In this document: positions 51,398-62,300 of the stretch, piece after piece
Position numbering within the stretch: position 1 is the first letter of the stretch
How the letters are laid out: every line of letters starts with the position of its first letter
Source: Rhododendron vialii
Lineage: Eukaryota; Streptophyta; Magnoliopsida; Ericales; Ericaceae
Assembly (NCBI RefSeq): GCF_030253575.1
Contig: NC_080558.1
Coordinates: 34,913,611-34,977,610, forward strand
DNA length: 64,000 nucleotides
Reading direction: 5' to 3'
Notes under the pieces: generated by a model
What the model saw: only the letters and a program-made list of their open reading frames with translations
Told to the model about the DNA's origin: nothing
Databases searched by the model: none
Made by a program: the position numbers and the translations under genes

Positions 51398-52681
51398 GGG
51401 TAAATTACATTTAACCCCCTTCAACTATGCCTCAAAGACACTTAACCCCTTGTAATTATTATTTTTAGCACTTAACCCCCTCTAACTAATGAAAACCCTT
51501 ATTTGGTTGACTTCCGTAACGGAGAGTCCTTAAGTTACCATTTTGCCCCTGAAAATAACACGCATCTGCAGTATATCTTTTCTTAGTTCTCCAAACCCTT
51601 TCAGTATAAAAATGTTGACACAATAACAAGTGCTCTAGGGTTTTGCACTGAAAAAGACTCTCGATTAACACACCGGTGTTGTCCCCATGGAATAAATTTT
51701 GAGCCCTAAAACAGTAGAAATCTTAGCGTCAACATGGGAATTTCCATAGTCGTGATGAGAGTCGAGGACGAATTTACGAATAGAGGGTATGTCACGAAGA
51801 ATGACGGTTGAGAAATGGTACATAAACTGGATAAAAATTGGGATTGGGTTCGGGGTTGTTCGAAATGGCGTCATCGATGACAAAAGAGAGATTTGGGATG
51901 GAGGCGAAGAGGTGTTTCCATTTGGATGAGAGGACGGTGGTGGTGATGGCGGCTTTGGTGGGAGTTTTGAGAGGATGTGACGAAGGATGGAATTGGGTAA
52001 ATTACGGATTCTGTCTTGTTTGACGTCGTCGTAGGCAGTGGAGGAGAGGGTTTGTGGAATTGTAGGAGGTTTTTGGCGGCTCGGCGGTGACCGCCTCCAT
52101 GAATCCACTGCCGCAATGGGGGCAAACTAGGGTTTGTTCGGACCAGACACGGACGAATCAGGTGCACCTGTGGAACTAGTACGATGGCGTCGACTCCATC
52201 TTCTCTGTTTGACCTTGCGAGATCTGAACTAGTATCGATCGAATTCAGATTTTACTAGATGGGTCTATATGTGTAGAGAAAGAGTGTTGGTGCATGTTTT
52301 TCTAAAGAGAGGGGGTTGTGTACGGCCACGGCAGAAGGTGGGTCAGATGAGTGTCCGGCAGGAGTGGGTCTGTGATGAGAACTTGGTGCGGGTGGTTTCG
52401 GCGAGGGAATTTCGGCAAGGTGGAGGAGGGTGGGTGTGTTGCAAAGGTATAAGTGGAGAGAGAGATAGGTGTATATAATAAAAGAGAAGGACAATAATGT
52501 CTACAATTTTGAAATGGGAGAACATGTGACTTGCACATGACTTTTTCCATCCAGTTCTTAACATAATGAAAACGGAAATAAGGTTTTCATTAGTTAGAGG
52601 GGTTTAAGTGCCAAAAATAATAATTAGAGGAGGTTAAATGTCTCCGAAACATAGTTGGAGGAGATTAACTATAATTTACCC
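51398..52681. mobile_element. Pack-MULE carrying an F-box gene fragment
   Basis: The terminal inverted repeats are about 107 bp. The left starts GGGTAAATTACATTTAACCC and the right in reverse starts GGGTAAATTATAGTTAATCT. Both continue to the shared CCCTCTAACTAATGAAAACC. The flanking 9-mers ttccttttt and ttctttttt differ at one base. Between the repeats lies part of a cellular F-box gene on the minus strand and no transposase, the definition of a Pack-MULE. Confidence 0.8.
51665..52108 (-). pseudogene. Captured F-box (FBD/LRR-type) gene fragment, frameshifted
   Basis: The 147-codon minus-strand frame contains the F-box start DRIRNLPNSILRHILSKLPP (residues about 32-51). The next part of the F-box is in the +1 frame: AAITTTVLSSKWKHLFASIP, then NLSFVIDDAI. 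The original frame then resumes with FMYHFSTVILRDIPSIRKFV and LDSHHDYGNSHVDAKIS, the segment following the F-box in plant F-box/LRR/FBD proteins. Two compensating small indels thus garble about 30 residues in the middle. F-box proteins of this class are substrate adaptors of SCF ubiquitin ligases. This fragment has only the N-terminal third and is unlikely to work. The start codon at 52108 is the first in frame. Confidence 0.75.
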
Positions 52682-52954
52682 TTCTTTTTTTATCTTCTTT
52701 AAAAAAGAAGAAAAAGAAAAAGAAAAAGAAAAGAGTTCTTTTCAAGTCACTTTTGTTTTGGGTAACTTTAACTTTATAAAAGAAGAAAAAGAAAAGAGTT
52801 CTTTTTGAGTTGAGTTTTGTTCACCTTCTACTTAAGAGGGTGAATATTATCCTTCTACTTATTAGTTAAAATGGTGTGGATTTCACTACAAATTGATGTC
52901 ATACTTACCAAAAATGATGTATTGCAAAGGTAAGATCGACACCATTTCAATCAA

Positions 52955-53550
52955 GGGAAAATTTCAAAATAGCACCTGACCTTTCACACAAATCACACAT
53001 AGATATCTGACCTTTTAAAATTATCAAAAAAATAACTGACCTATTTAAAAATCCATCAATTTTTCACCCGCCGTTAACTTTCCATCCAAAACAGACGGAA
53101 ATGTTGAAAATTTGCATTTTGGCACCCAAATCGAGCCTTAATCTTGTTTATGAGTATAATATTGTGTTTTGCCAAAATGAGCCTTAATCTTGTTTTGCCA
53201 ATATTCGTGCCAAAATGCAAATTTTCAACAATTCCGTCTGTTTTGGATGAGAAGTTAACGGCGGCTGAAAAATCGAGCCTTAATCTTGTTTATGAGTATA
53301 ATATTGTGTTTTGCCAAAATAAGCCTTAATCTTGTTTTGCCAATATTCGTGCTAAAATGCACATTTTTAGCATTTCCGTCTGTTTTGGATGAAAAGTTAA
53401 CAGCGGATGGAAAATTGATGAGTTTTTAAATAAATCAGGTGTTTTTTTGATAATTTTAAAAGGTCAGGTGTCTATGTGTGATTTGTATGAAAGGTCAGAT
53501 GTCCATGTGTGATTTGTGTGAAAGGTCAGGTGCTATTTTAAAATTTTTCC
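52955..53550. mobile_element. MULE-type MITE with GGGAAAATTT ends
   Basis: The left end GGGAAAATTTCAAAATAGCA and the right end in reverse GGAAAAATTTTAAAATAGCA both continue with CCTGACCTTTCACACAAATC. Flanking 9-mers ttcaatcaa and ttaaattaa match at 7 of 9 positions. Inside, about 85 bp (cgagccttaatcttgtttat, gagtataatattgtgttttg) occurs twice with a period of 142 bp (about 53133 and 53275). Confidence 0.75.
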
Positions 53551-53647
53551 TTAAATTAATAAGAAGAAAATTAATATTCACTATCTTTTAAGGACGATGG
53601 ACAAAATTGCACTCCTCCTTCTTTCTAAGTCGTGAGTAGTTACAACT

Positions 53648-54385
53648 AAGATAAAATTATACACGGAGGGGCCGTGTAAAGGGTTTGTGCGGCAAAGCTC
53701 TGAATAATTGACACCTCACCTATTCTTCTTCTTTCATTTTTTCTTTTGGCACCCTATGGACCAGAAACTTGATTATGAGAGTTTTAGAGACAAAAATTAA
53801 TTATGACCCTTTAGAATAAAATAATCAGAAGAATAAGATCTTCACACTGGTTCAAACGGATTAAAAATTGGAGCAAGTGTTCAAATTTTAAATCCGTTTG
53901 AACTAGTACGAAAATCTTATTTTTATCATCATATTATTCTAAAGGGTCATAATTAATTTTTGTCTCCAAAACTCTCATAATTAAATATCTACTCTTTATT
54001 TGGGACCCTATAGAGTAGATATTTAATTATGAGAGCTCTAGATAAAAAAGTAATTTTGAACCTCTAGAATAATATGATGATAAAAATAAGATCTTCGTAC
54101 TAGTTCAAACAAATTGAAATTTTGAGCACTTAATTTTTTGAAACTTTAAAAAATTAAGTGCTCCAATTTTCAATCCGTTTGAACTAATGTGAAGATCTTA
54201 TTTTTCTGATCATTTTATTCTAAATGGTCATAATTAATTTTTGTCTCAAACTCTCATAATCAAATTTCTGGTCCATAGGGTGCCAAAAGAAAAAATGAAA
54301 AGAGGAAGAATAGGTGAGGTGTCAATTATTCAGAGCTTTGCCGCACAAACCCTTTACACGGCCCCTCCGTGTATAATTTTATCTC
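53648..54385. mobile_element. MULE-type MITE immediately upstream of WRNIP1
   Basis: Terminal inverted repeats of about 130 bp (left AAGATAAAATTATACACGGA; right the complement ending TATAATTTTATCTC) are flanked by a perfect 9-bp duplication GTTACAACT (53639-53647 and 54386-54394). The interior again holds the aattatgaccctttagaata / ttcaaacggattaaaaattg unit in alternating orientation. The arms are highly similar, so insertion is relatively recent. Its right end is 316 bp upstream of the WRNIP1 start codon. Confidence 0.9.
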
Positions 54386-54624
54386 GTTACAACTTGCTTT
54401 TCTTTTGATTGGGCCCAGGTACGGTTGCAGGCCTGCAACCAATTTCTGGAGGGGGAAGAATGGAAAAAACCAAACCAATTTATTGAGGGGAAAAAAACTC
54501 TTTTTCTTTTTCCTTTTGCCTTTTTCCTTTTTCTTTTCTTTTTTTTTTTTTTCTTAGAGAACTCTTTCTTTTCATGTATGGTGGCGCCTTCTGATTTTCA
54601 CAAGTATCCCATTCTTTTTACGGT

Positions 54625-54632
54625 TATATATA
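54625..54632 (+). promoter_or_regulatory. Probable TATA box of WRNIP1
   Basis: The sequence ggttatatatacag lies about 70 bp upstream of the start codon, a spacing that fits a short leader. It is between the MITE at 53648-54385 and the gene. Confidence 0.5.
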
Positions 54633-54701
54633 CAGAATTCCATTAACACACTTGCGATACTCCTACTTTGGTACTGTTATTACGGAAGTCGGAGGAGAAA
54701 A

Positions 54702-57303
54702 ATGGAGATGCAGCAACTCCTGAGCATGGGTTTCCCAGAAGAGACCGCCGCCCAAGCCCTCGCCGCCACCGGCGGCGGATGCCCCCTCAAAGCCACCGAC
54801 TGGATTCTCACCCACACCCAGAAAAACTCTTCTAACGATAACAACAATAACAACTTAAACCCTAATAATAACAGCCCCAATTCAGCCCACTTCCAGCCCA
54901 AGCTCGACCGCTTCTTCCGCTTCCATTCGAAACCACCTCCTTCAACCCCTTCTCCCTCTCTCTCTCCCTCTCCCGCGCTAAACGAAGCGCCACCGAAATA
55001 TTCCAGTGAAGAAAAAGGAGAAAAAGATTACGACGAAGAAGAAGAAGATGCAGAGGCACAGCACAAGAAGCGCAGAAAACGAGAGACAGCAGTACAATTG
55101 CCGCCGCTTCACGAGCCGTTGTCGGAGCGGATGCGGCCGCGTAGGATAGACGAGGTGGTGGGCCAGGACCACCTCCTGGGCCGCAACTCCTTCCTCCGCT
55201 CTGCCGTCGACCGGAACCGCCTCCCTTCTGTTATATTCTGGGGCCCACCTGGCACTGGCAAGACGTCCATTGCTAGGGCCATCGTTAGTTCTTGTCCCTC
55301 TTCGTCTTATAGGTTCGTTTCGTTGTCGGCCGTGACTTGTGGGGTTAAGGACGTTAGAGACGCGGTCGATGAGGCTCGAAAATGGATGAAGGTAAAAGAA
55401 TCAACTGAATTTCATCGTTTACATATGTCATTAGAGCATCTCCAGCAAGCACTTGTATTTTCACTCGAATTTGAGTCAAAGCTTCATTTGGTACGACGGA
55501 GTCTGGTGGACAAACTCAAATCCAAGCACAAATTTGAGTAAAAGCTTAATTAATACTAACATGGTTGGTAGGGGAGTAAACGAGCCTAGCCCAGTCTCGT
55601 AGTGTCTGAGCTCGACATGTTTACTAAACAAGCCTAAAATTTGAGCTCCGCTTGTTTGTAAACAAGCCGAGCCGAGCCCGAGCAATTTACTCAACGAACC
55701 TTTTCAAATGAGCCGAGCTTTTACAAGCCGAGTTGAACTTTTGAGTGTCAATCTTGGCTTGTTTAATCAACGAGCCTACACTTGAGCTCAAGCTCAACTC
55801 AATTACTAAACGAGTCAAGCCGAGCCGAGCCACGAGCTGCTGGGTTCGTTTGCAACCTACATGGTTGTAAATTTGAGAGGAAAGAAATAGCCTTGAATAA
55901 TTTTATTACAAATTTGAGTCTCCTTGTTTTGAGTAAAACTCAATTTGGTAGAAGTTTGAGCCATGGAATGGAGTGAGTTTTAAGAGTTTTTACTTTTTAC
56001 TCAAATTTTGAGTTTGAGTAAAAAAGAAAGGGAGTTGGAGATGCTCTTACTGAACATTGAAGAAAATTGAACTAGAAAACTTAAAATAGAAGAAAGAGTG
56101 AGAAAATATCTTCTGAAATTTATGTCCTTTGCATAGAGACTCTCAGCTTATATTTATACACCAGAGATAAGAGGGAAACAGAGATAGAAGGACAACCGCC
56201 TCAACTAACTCATAACTAACTTACTAACTAACTAACTCACTAATTTGAGCACGTGCCTAACTAACTTGCAGTTGATTCCTTTTGGCTAGCAGAAGGGAGT
56301 GATGAAGGAGAAGAAGAGAACCGTCTTATTTATGGATGAGGTGCACAGATTTAACAAATCACAGCAGGACTCATTCCTTCCCGTAATCGAAGACGGGAGC
56401 ATCGTGTTCATTGGGGCTACGACAGAAAACCCCTCGTTTCACTTGATTACCCCATTGTTGTCTCGCTGTAAGGTCCTCACACTGAACCAATTATCTCCCG
56501 AACATGTTTCTGCTCTCCTCAGGCGAGCTGTGGATGACTTGGACATGGGATTGTCCCGCAGCGTAGAAGGAATTAGAGTGATCGAAGTTGATGATGATGC
56601 CATTGACTTGATGTCGTCCCATTGCGATGGAGATGCCAGGGTAGCATTGAATGCCTTGGAAATCGCTGCTACAGCTTCAGCAGCACGATCTGCAGCGGTG
56701 GGTGGTGTGGTAAGAGTTACTGGGGAGGATGCGAAAGAGGCACTTCAGTGCAAGCATCTTGCTTATGACAAAGCCGGTGAAGAGCACTACAACCTGATCA
56801 GCGCGTTGCACAAGTCTATGAGGGGTAGCGATGCTGATGCGGCTATTTATTGGCTGGCGAGGATGTTACAAGGAGGGGAAGAGCCTCTATACATCGCTCG
56901 CCGTCTCATCAGGTTCGCCAGTGAAGATGTTGGGTTGGCAGACCCATCTGCACTCGTGCAGGCTGTTGCCTGCTACCAAGCTTGTCATTTCGTGGGCATG
57001 CCAGAGTGCAATGTTAACCTTGCACTGTGTGTTGCGTACTTGGCTTTGGCTCCTAAGTCGGTCTCTGTTTATCGAGCTATAAAGGATGCACAGAAGGCGG
57101 TGACGGAATCTGTTGGACAGAATGAGGGAGTGCCTCTCCATCTGAGGAATGCACCGACTAAGCTAATGAAAGAACTTGGCTATGCGAGGGGCTATATCTA
57201 TCCTCCCGACGTTGACAATCCTTCCTTGCTATCGCAGTCCTATTTGCCACCATCCCTTCAAGGTTATAAATTCCTCCACTGGCCTAGTGGCCATAAACAC
57301 TGA
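54702..57303 (+). CDS. WRNIP1/Mgs1/RarA-type AAA+ ATPase
   Basis: Two exons, 54702-55391 and 56293-57303, are joined in phase 0 by a GT/AG intron. The product is 566 aa. The N-terminal MGFPEETAAQALAATGG (about 8-25) is a UBA-like ubiquitin-binding motif. A Ser/Pro/Asn-rich linker and an acidic-basic stretch (EEEEDAEAQHKKRRKRE) follow. The AAA+ core starts with LSERMRPRRIDEVVGQDHLL. Walker A is GPPGTGKT (181-188), Walker B LFMDEVHRF (242-250) and sensor 1 GATTENPSF (from 271). GDARVALNALE follows, then the RarA tetramerisation region (KSMRGSDADAAIYWLARML, YIARRLIRFASEDVGLADPS) and the conserved C-terminal LKELGYARGYIYPPD-like block. Family members protect stalled replication forks, and yeast and human relatives bind ubiquitin. 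All motifs are intact. The 901-bp intron contains a MITE with another element nested in it. Confidence 0.93.
55434..56046. mobile_element. Tourist-like MITE in the WRNIP1 intron
   Basis: The termini are GAGCATCTCCAGCAAGC and GGAGTTGGAGATGCTC, with TTA on both sides (55431-55433 and 56047-56049). Subterminal motifs actcgaatttgagtcaaag and actcaaattttgagtttgag are inverted relative to each other. The element is split by the insertion at 55568-55860. Confidence 0.8.
55568..55860. mobile_element. Small element nested inside the intronic MITE
   Basis: Direct repeats acatggttg lie at 55559-55567 and 55859-55867. The ends GTAGGGGAGTAAACGAGCC and, in reverse, GTAGGTTGCAAACGAACCC form short inverted repeats. 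Depending on where the ends are drawn the duplication is 7 to 9 bp, so a hAT or MULE origin is open. The interior is rich in gagccgagccgagc-type motifs. It has no coding capacity. Confidence 0.75.
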
Positions 57304-58557
57304 TCAACAAGGAGCTATTTAGAGACATGTGAGACTTTCTGAATATTGTGAGTTCTATAATATTATTAGAGGCGTTTATGTTTTGTCCATGGTGTTGGGT
57401 CATTTTTAAGCACTTTGAGAAGCATCACAATGAGGAACGAAAAGGAAGATCAAACTGTTGTGGCCCTGTAGGTACTAAAAACTTACGCTGCTGTCCGTAA
57501 GTATTTTACGGTTGTTATGTCTGTAAGTATACACCGCAAAACCAAACAATGTCCACCAGCGCGAAAGACGGTCTTCCTTGTCGAAGAAGGGCCTCATGAG
57601 ACAGAAACATCACAAGGCAGGACCTTATAAATCATTGGGGAAAGAACGGTGAACCTTTCTTAAGATATTACTATTGTTTCCGCTGGCGAAAAAATGTACT
57701 CCAGTTTGTAACAAAATAGGTATAGTTTCTGGTACTATACTTATTTGGTTCTTTTGCATAGTTGATTGAGAGAAGTAGTCGGTATTGAAATTGTTACCAT
57801 GAAGCCTTGCAAATTAGGTACCCGGAGCTGGTCCGCCACCACGGGATCTGGGATTCAACTCGTCTGTCCCCCTGTCCCATTCCTGCCATAAAAATCTTTC
57901 TTCCTTTTCGAGTTTGTGGCAGGGTGGGACTAGACCAGCGTATCACACAAGTAAGCCTCGACGCGCATTCCATTAGATCACGGTGATGAATGAGGATATT
58001 TCTGCTGCTTGGGTGCTGCATTTGACATACTCATCCGGTTAAACTTTAGTATTGCATTAAACTGGTGACTTTTTTTTGTTTTGGATTGGCAAATTGGTTA
58101 ATTAACTTGTAAACTGAGTTCAGTCGTCTTTGATACGAATGTCATGTCAAGTCACTAGATGTTGGGCTACGAACCAAGCACGTACACTCAATAGTTCGGA
58201 AAAATAAAGCATGAGATATAGACATTGTACATGGTTTGGCAAGAATAGTTACGTCACTGCACTTCGTCTCAAGAAAGAAGAGTAATTTAAAATGGCTAAG
58301 TGTTGCTAGTATTGAAGGTGTATAAATTGCCGATCAAAAAAAAAAAAAGTCGGGGTGAGCATCAATGAACCACCATAGTAACTTCAGTTGGATCCACCAA
58401 TGCACGGTCCTCGAATTCAGTACTAATCAAGCTTCAGAAAACCCAAAAAAAAAAGGGTAAGTCGAACCAGATCTCAAATGATACGTAGGCATCGTTATTA
58501 GATTTTTTCGGTTACCTTTCACATTATCATCACAATTTGTTAGGAGTGTTGCTATAT
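57304..58557. other. Downstream region of WRNIP1, no further gene
   Basis: AT-rich sequence that should include the WRNIP1 3' untranslated region. I see no coding remnants. A poly-A tract lies near 58337-58348. Confidence 0.5.
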
Positions 58558-58935
58558 GTACCGACCACGGGGAGGGAAAACGTACCGACGGCCGCCGGCG
58601 GGCCGTCTCCGGCCACCGGACGGCCGATCCGAGCCGTTCAAAAATTTTAAAAAATAAAACCGAGGGGGCCAACGCGGGAATCAAGGGCATCCGAGGTGTT
58701 TAGGGTGCTTGATCAAAGCACCCTTTTTTCGTGTATATATGTACACACACATATATACACGAAAAAAGGGTGCTTTGATCAAGCACCCTAAACACCTCGG
58801 ATGCCCTTGATTCCCGCGTTGGCCCCCTCGGTTTTATTTTTTAAAATTTTTGAACGGCTCGGATCGGCCGTCCGGTGGCCGGAGACGGCCCGCCGGCGGC
58901 CGTCGGTACGTTTTCTCTCCCCCAATGGTCGGTAC
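58558..58935. repeat. Near-perfect 378-bp palindrome (foldback element)
   Basis: The arms 58576-58742 and 58749-58915 are perfect complements over about 167 bp with only a 6-nt loop (acacac). The outer 18 bp still pair as GTACCGACCA...TGGTCGGTAC with a 2-nt length difference. The arms contain GC-rich (ggccgccggcgggccgtctc) and AT-rich parts. The flanks ttgctatat and tcatagatt give no clean target duplication. A transcript through it would fold into a long double-stranded RNA. Confidence 0.95.
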
Positions 58936-59319
58936 TCATAGATTTTTCGAATTGTTAGTATACATTTCCTACTTTCTTGGTTATGACTAGGTGGCTTTTT
59001 CAAGTCGAGATGTTTGAAGTTCATGGATAGCTCTCGGCAAAGGGAGTATTGTTGGTATAAATCCCTCCAGTAATCTTGAAGCTACATTGAAATCACTTTT
59101 TCGTTTTGTTTTGGTGGCCGCTATTTGCGGCGTACTTCTTGCTACTCGCAGTCGATTAAAATTTTATCGGTTACAGACAAAAATGCCATCATGCAGTTTG
59201 ACCATTATACCCCTAAAACCTCATGTTATTTGACCATTTTACCCTTTAAGAATATTACATAACTCATTACATACAACCACAAAAAATCATCTCCCTGATT
59301 TCCCTCCCTCCCTCCCAGA

Positions 59320-62300
59320 ATGTCTCCTCCCTCCCCCATTCAAACTCCTCCATTTTCATCCCCAGCTGCCATCACCCACCACCAAGCCCCTCCCACCAGC
59401 AGCCAAGTCTGCCTATCTTCCGCCTCTCCTCTTCCTCCTACATTGTCAATAGAAACCTCGATTGCTTCCTCTCCCTCCATTGATAAACAAGAAATAGTTG
59501 ACCCATCAATACACCACGATTTGGAGTCTGAAGATCACACAATGGATGTTGAGAAACATGTCACAGATGTTGTAGTGACGGAGCAAAAATCGCAGCAAGA
59601 GGTAAGCCCGCCCTCCATTTCCAATTTCAGTTCTGGCCCGACACCGTTGGACACGCAGTGCCAAAACTTTACTAACTTTTCGGACTCTAATATCTAAATT
59701 ATGTACAGCTATTCGGATATTAATATTCGAATATTGTCAACATTATTGGACTCTTATATCCGAATTTAGTGCCAGTTTTCAGATATTAATATCTGAATGA
59801 AATTGCAGAGAATCCTGCATTTACAGTTAGATACACAGTGCCAAAACTTGACTAACTTTTCGGACTCTAATGTATGAATTATGTACAACTATTTGGATAT
59901 TAATATTTGAATATTGTCAACATTGTTCGACTCTAATATCCGAATTTAGTGCTAGTTTTCAGATATTAATATCTAAATAAAACTGCAAAGAATCCTACAC
60001 TTACCTAGTTTGTCTTTGGGTGTTACAGGGTGACACTTCAACACTTGGTAGTTATGTAGGGCCATCGACTATACCTACTTAGACCTGTCCTCCATACGAT
60101 TAGACGAAGCATTTTACAACGGAGACGGTGAGTGTTTTTTTTATAGAGTATTTATCTTGTGCAATCTTATATTACGGGCTATAATTTTTTGTTATGTGTG
60201 TGTAGGTTTTTCCATCCGATGAAGCGTTGGTAGATTGGATAAGATGTACTTTTAAACAATACGGGTTTATCATTGTGATTAAGGGTTCTGAGAAATATAT
60301 TAAGAATCACACACCTAGGATGAGATTTTCATGTGAAATGAGTGGTAAGTATAGGCCGTTTGTAAAGAAAGTTGATGGGAAGGAGGTAGCTGTGAAGAAG
60401 AGAGTACGGTCCGCGGACACCAAAAAATGTGAATGCCCATTTGAATTGAAAGCTGTAAAGGACAATGATGGTTGGACTGTCTCTGTCCACAATGGCACCC
60501 ACAACCATCCTCCAGCGGTGTACTTTGAGGGCCATTCGTATGCCGGGAGGTTGTCAGCAGAGCAGACTAGCACGGTGGTTGATTTGTCAGTCGCTTTGGT
60601 GAAACCAAAAGAAATCCTAACCCATTTGAAGGTTCAAGATCCTGAGAACATAACGTCTATCAAAACCGTGTACAATGTACGACAAAAGTATCAAGTGATA
60701 GAGAAAGCTGGGAAATCTCAAATGCAACATTTGTTGGATTGGCTAGAAAAGTACCACTATGTTCATTGGACCCGTGGGAACGAGACTGAGAATGTCACGG
60801 AGTTGTTTTGGTCTCCCCCATCTGCCGGGGAGATGTTATGTGCTTTTCCCCACGTGTTAATGATAGATTGCACATACAAGACGAATAAGTACAAGTTTCC
60901 TTTGCTTCAAATTGTTGGTGTAACATCGACGGAGATGACTTTTTGTGCAGCGTTTGCTTTCATGGAGTGAAAAAAACGGAAAACTACACTTGGGTCTTGG
61001 AGAAGCTAAAAGGCATGATGGGTCCCAACGCGCTTCCGTCCGTTATTGTCACGGATAAGGAGTTGGCGCTTATGAATGCCATCACAAATGTTTTCCCTCA
61101 TGCTACCAACCTCCTATGTAGGTGGCATATTGGCAAGAACGTATTAGCCAAGTGTAGAAAGATGTTTGATGACAAGATGTGGGAGGAGTTTATTTGCAGT
61201 TGGGGTCTAGTCGTCCTTTCATCGAGTGTTGCACAGTACGAGGAGCGCCTTTGTGTTTTGAAGCGTAATTTTGAAATGGTTCCTACAGCACTTGAATACG
61301 TCGAGAAAAATTGGTTGGTACCCTACAAAGAGAGGTTTGTAGGAGCTTGGACAAACAAAGTCATGCATTTCGGAAACCTAACAAGTAACAGGTAAACACT
61401 TCATTCGCAACTCTGGCATTTTCCTTAATATTCATGTTATTCACTCGTTTTTGGAAAATTTTCATATATTCATGTTATTTGCTACGGTTAATATCTTGCC
61501 ATATTTATTTCATAGGGCAGAGAGTTCACATTCGCAGCTAAAAAATATCTTGAAAACTCGCAATGCAATTTTGATACTATATGGGAGAAGATTCACAGAT
61601 TGATGTTGTTACAAGTTACTGAAGTAAAAGCTTCGTTTGAGAAGAGCCTCAATTCTATGCAACATGATTTTAGGACAACTCTATTTGATAGGCTAAGGGG
61701 AGTTGTTTCGTCAAATGCCATGACACTTGTTTTAGCGGCATCCCATCAAGTCGAATGGTTTGTGGAATCGAAGCGTCAGTGCGAGTATTCTTTGAGGCAC
61801 ACCCATGGTATACCTTGCGCTCATGAGATTGCTCCTTATAAGATGGCAAATATCCCCCTACCGATTGAGTTAATCTATGACCATTGGAAGAGGCTTTCTT
61901 TGCTTGCACCCAAGAATGAGGGTTCGATAGAGGAGAGGCTTTTGGCTCACTTTGATTGTTTTTACAACAAGTTCTTGAATGAAAATCAATATGATGTAAA
62001 GCTCAATTATGTTAAGAAAATGCAAGAGCTTGCTCATCCGAAAATCAGCACTCTCCTTGAACCCAAAGTGAATGCACAACCACACGGTCGGAAGTCAACG
62101 AAAGAAAAAAATGCAGCCAAAGAACAAAATTCGACACGTAGGGATCCCTCGGAATTTGAGCATGTTCTCGCCTCCCTTCAAACCCCTAAGCCCGTCAAAG
62201 AGAAACCGCGGCGCAATCTGAAAGGGAAAGCAAAAGTTCCAGCACAACTTTTTATATGCCCCTTCATCAATCAGTTCCCAGAAGCAATAAGACCTTACAT

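Noticed and set aside
52269-52478. Overlapping open frames in the right part of the Pack-MULE
   Set aside because: They overlap on both strands with no family resemblance. They could be captured promoter or leader DNA, but this cannot be shown.
54425-54646. 73-codon frame just upstream of WRNIP1
   Set aside because: Phe/Leu-rich product of poly-T/C sequence. It overlaps the probable TATA box.
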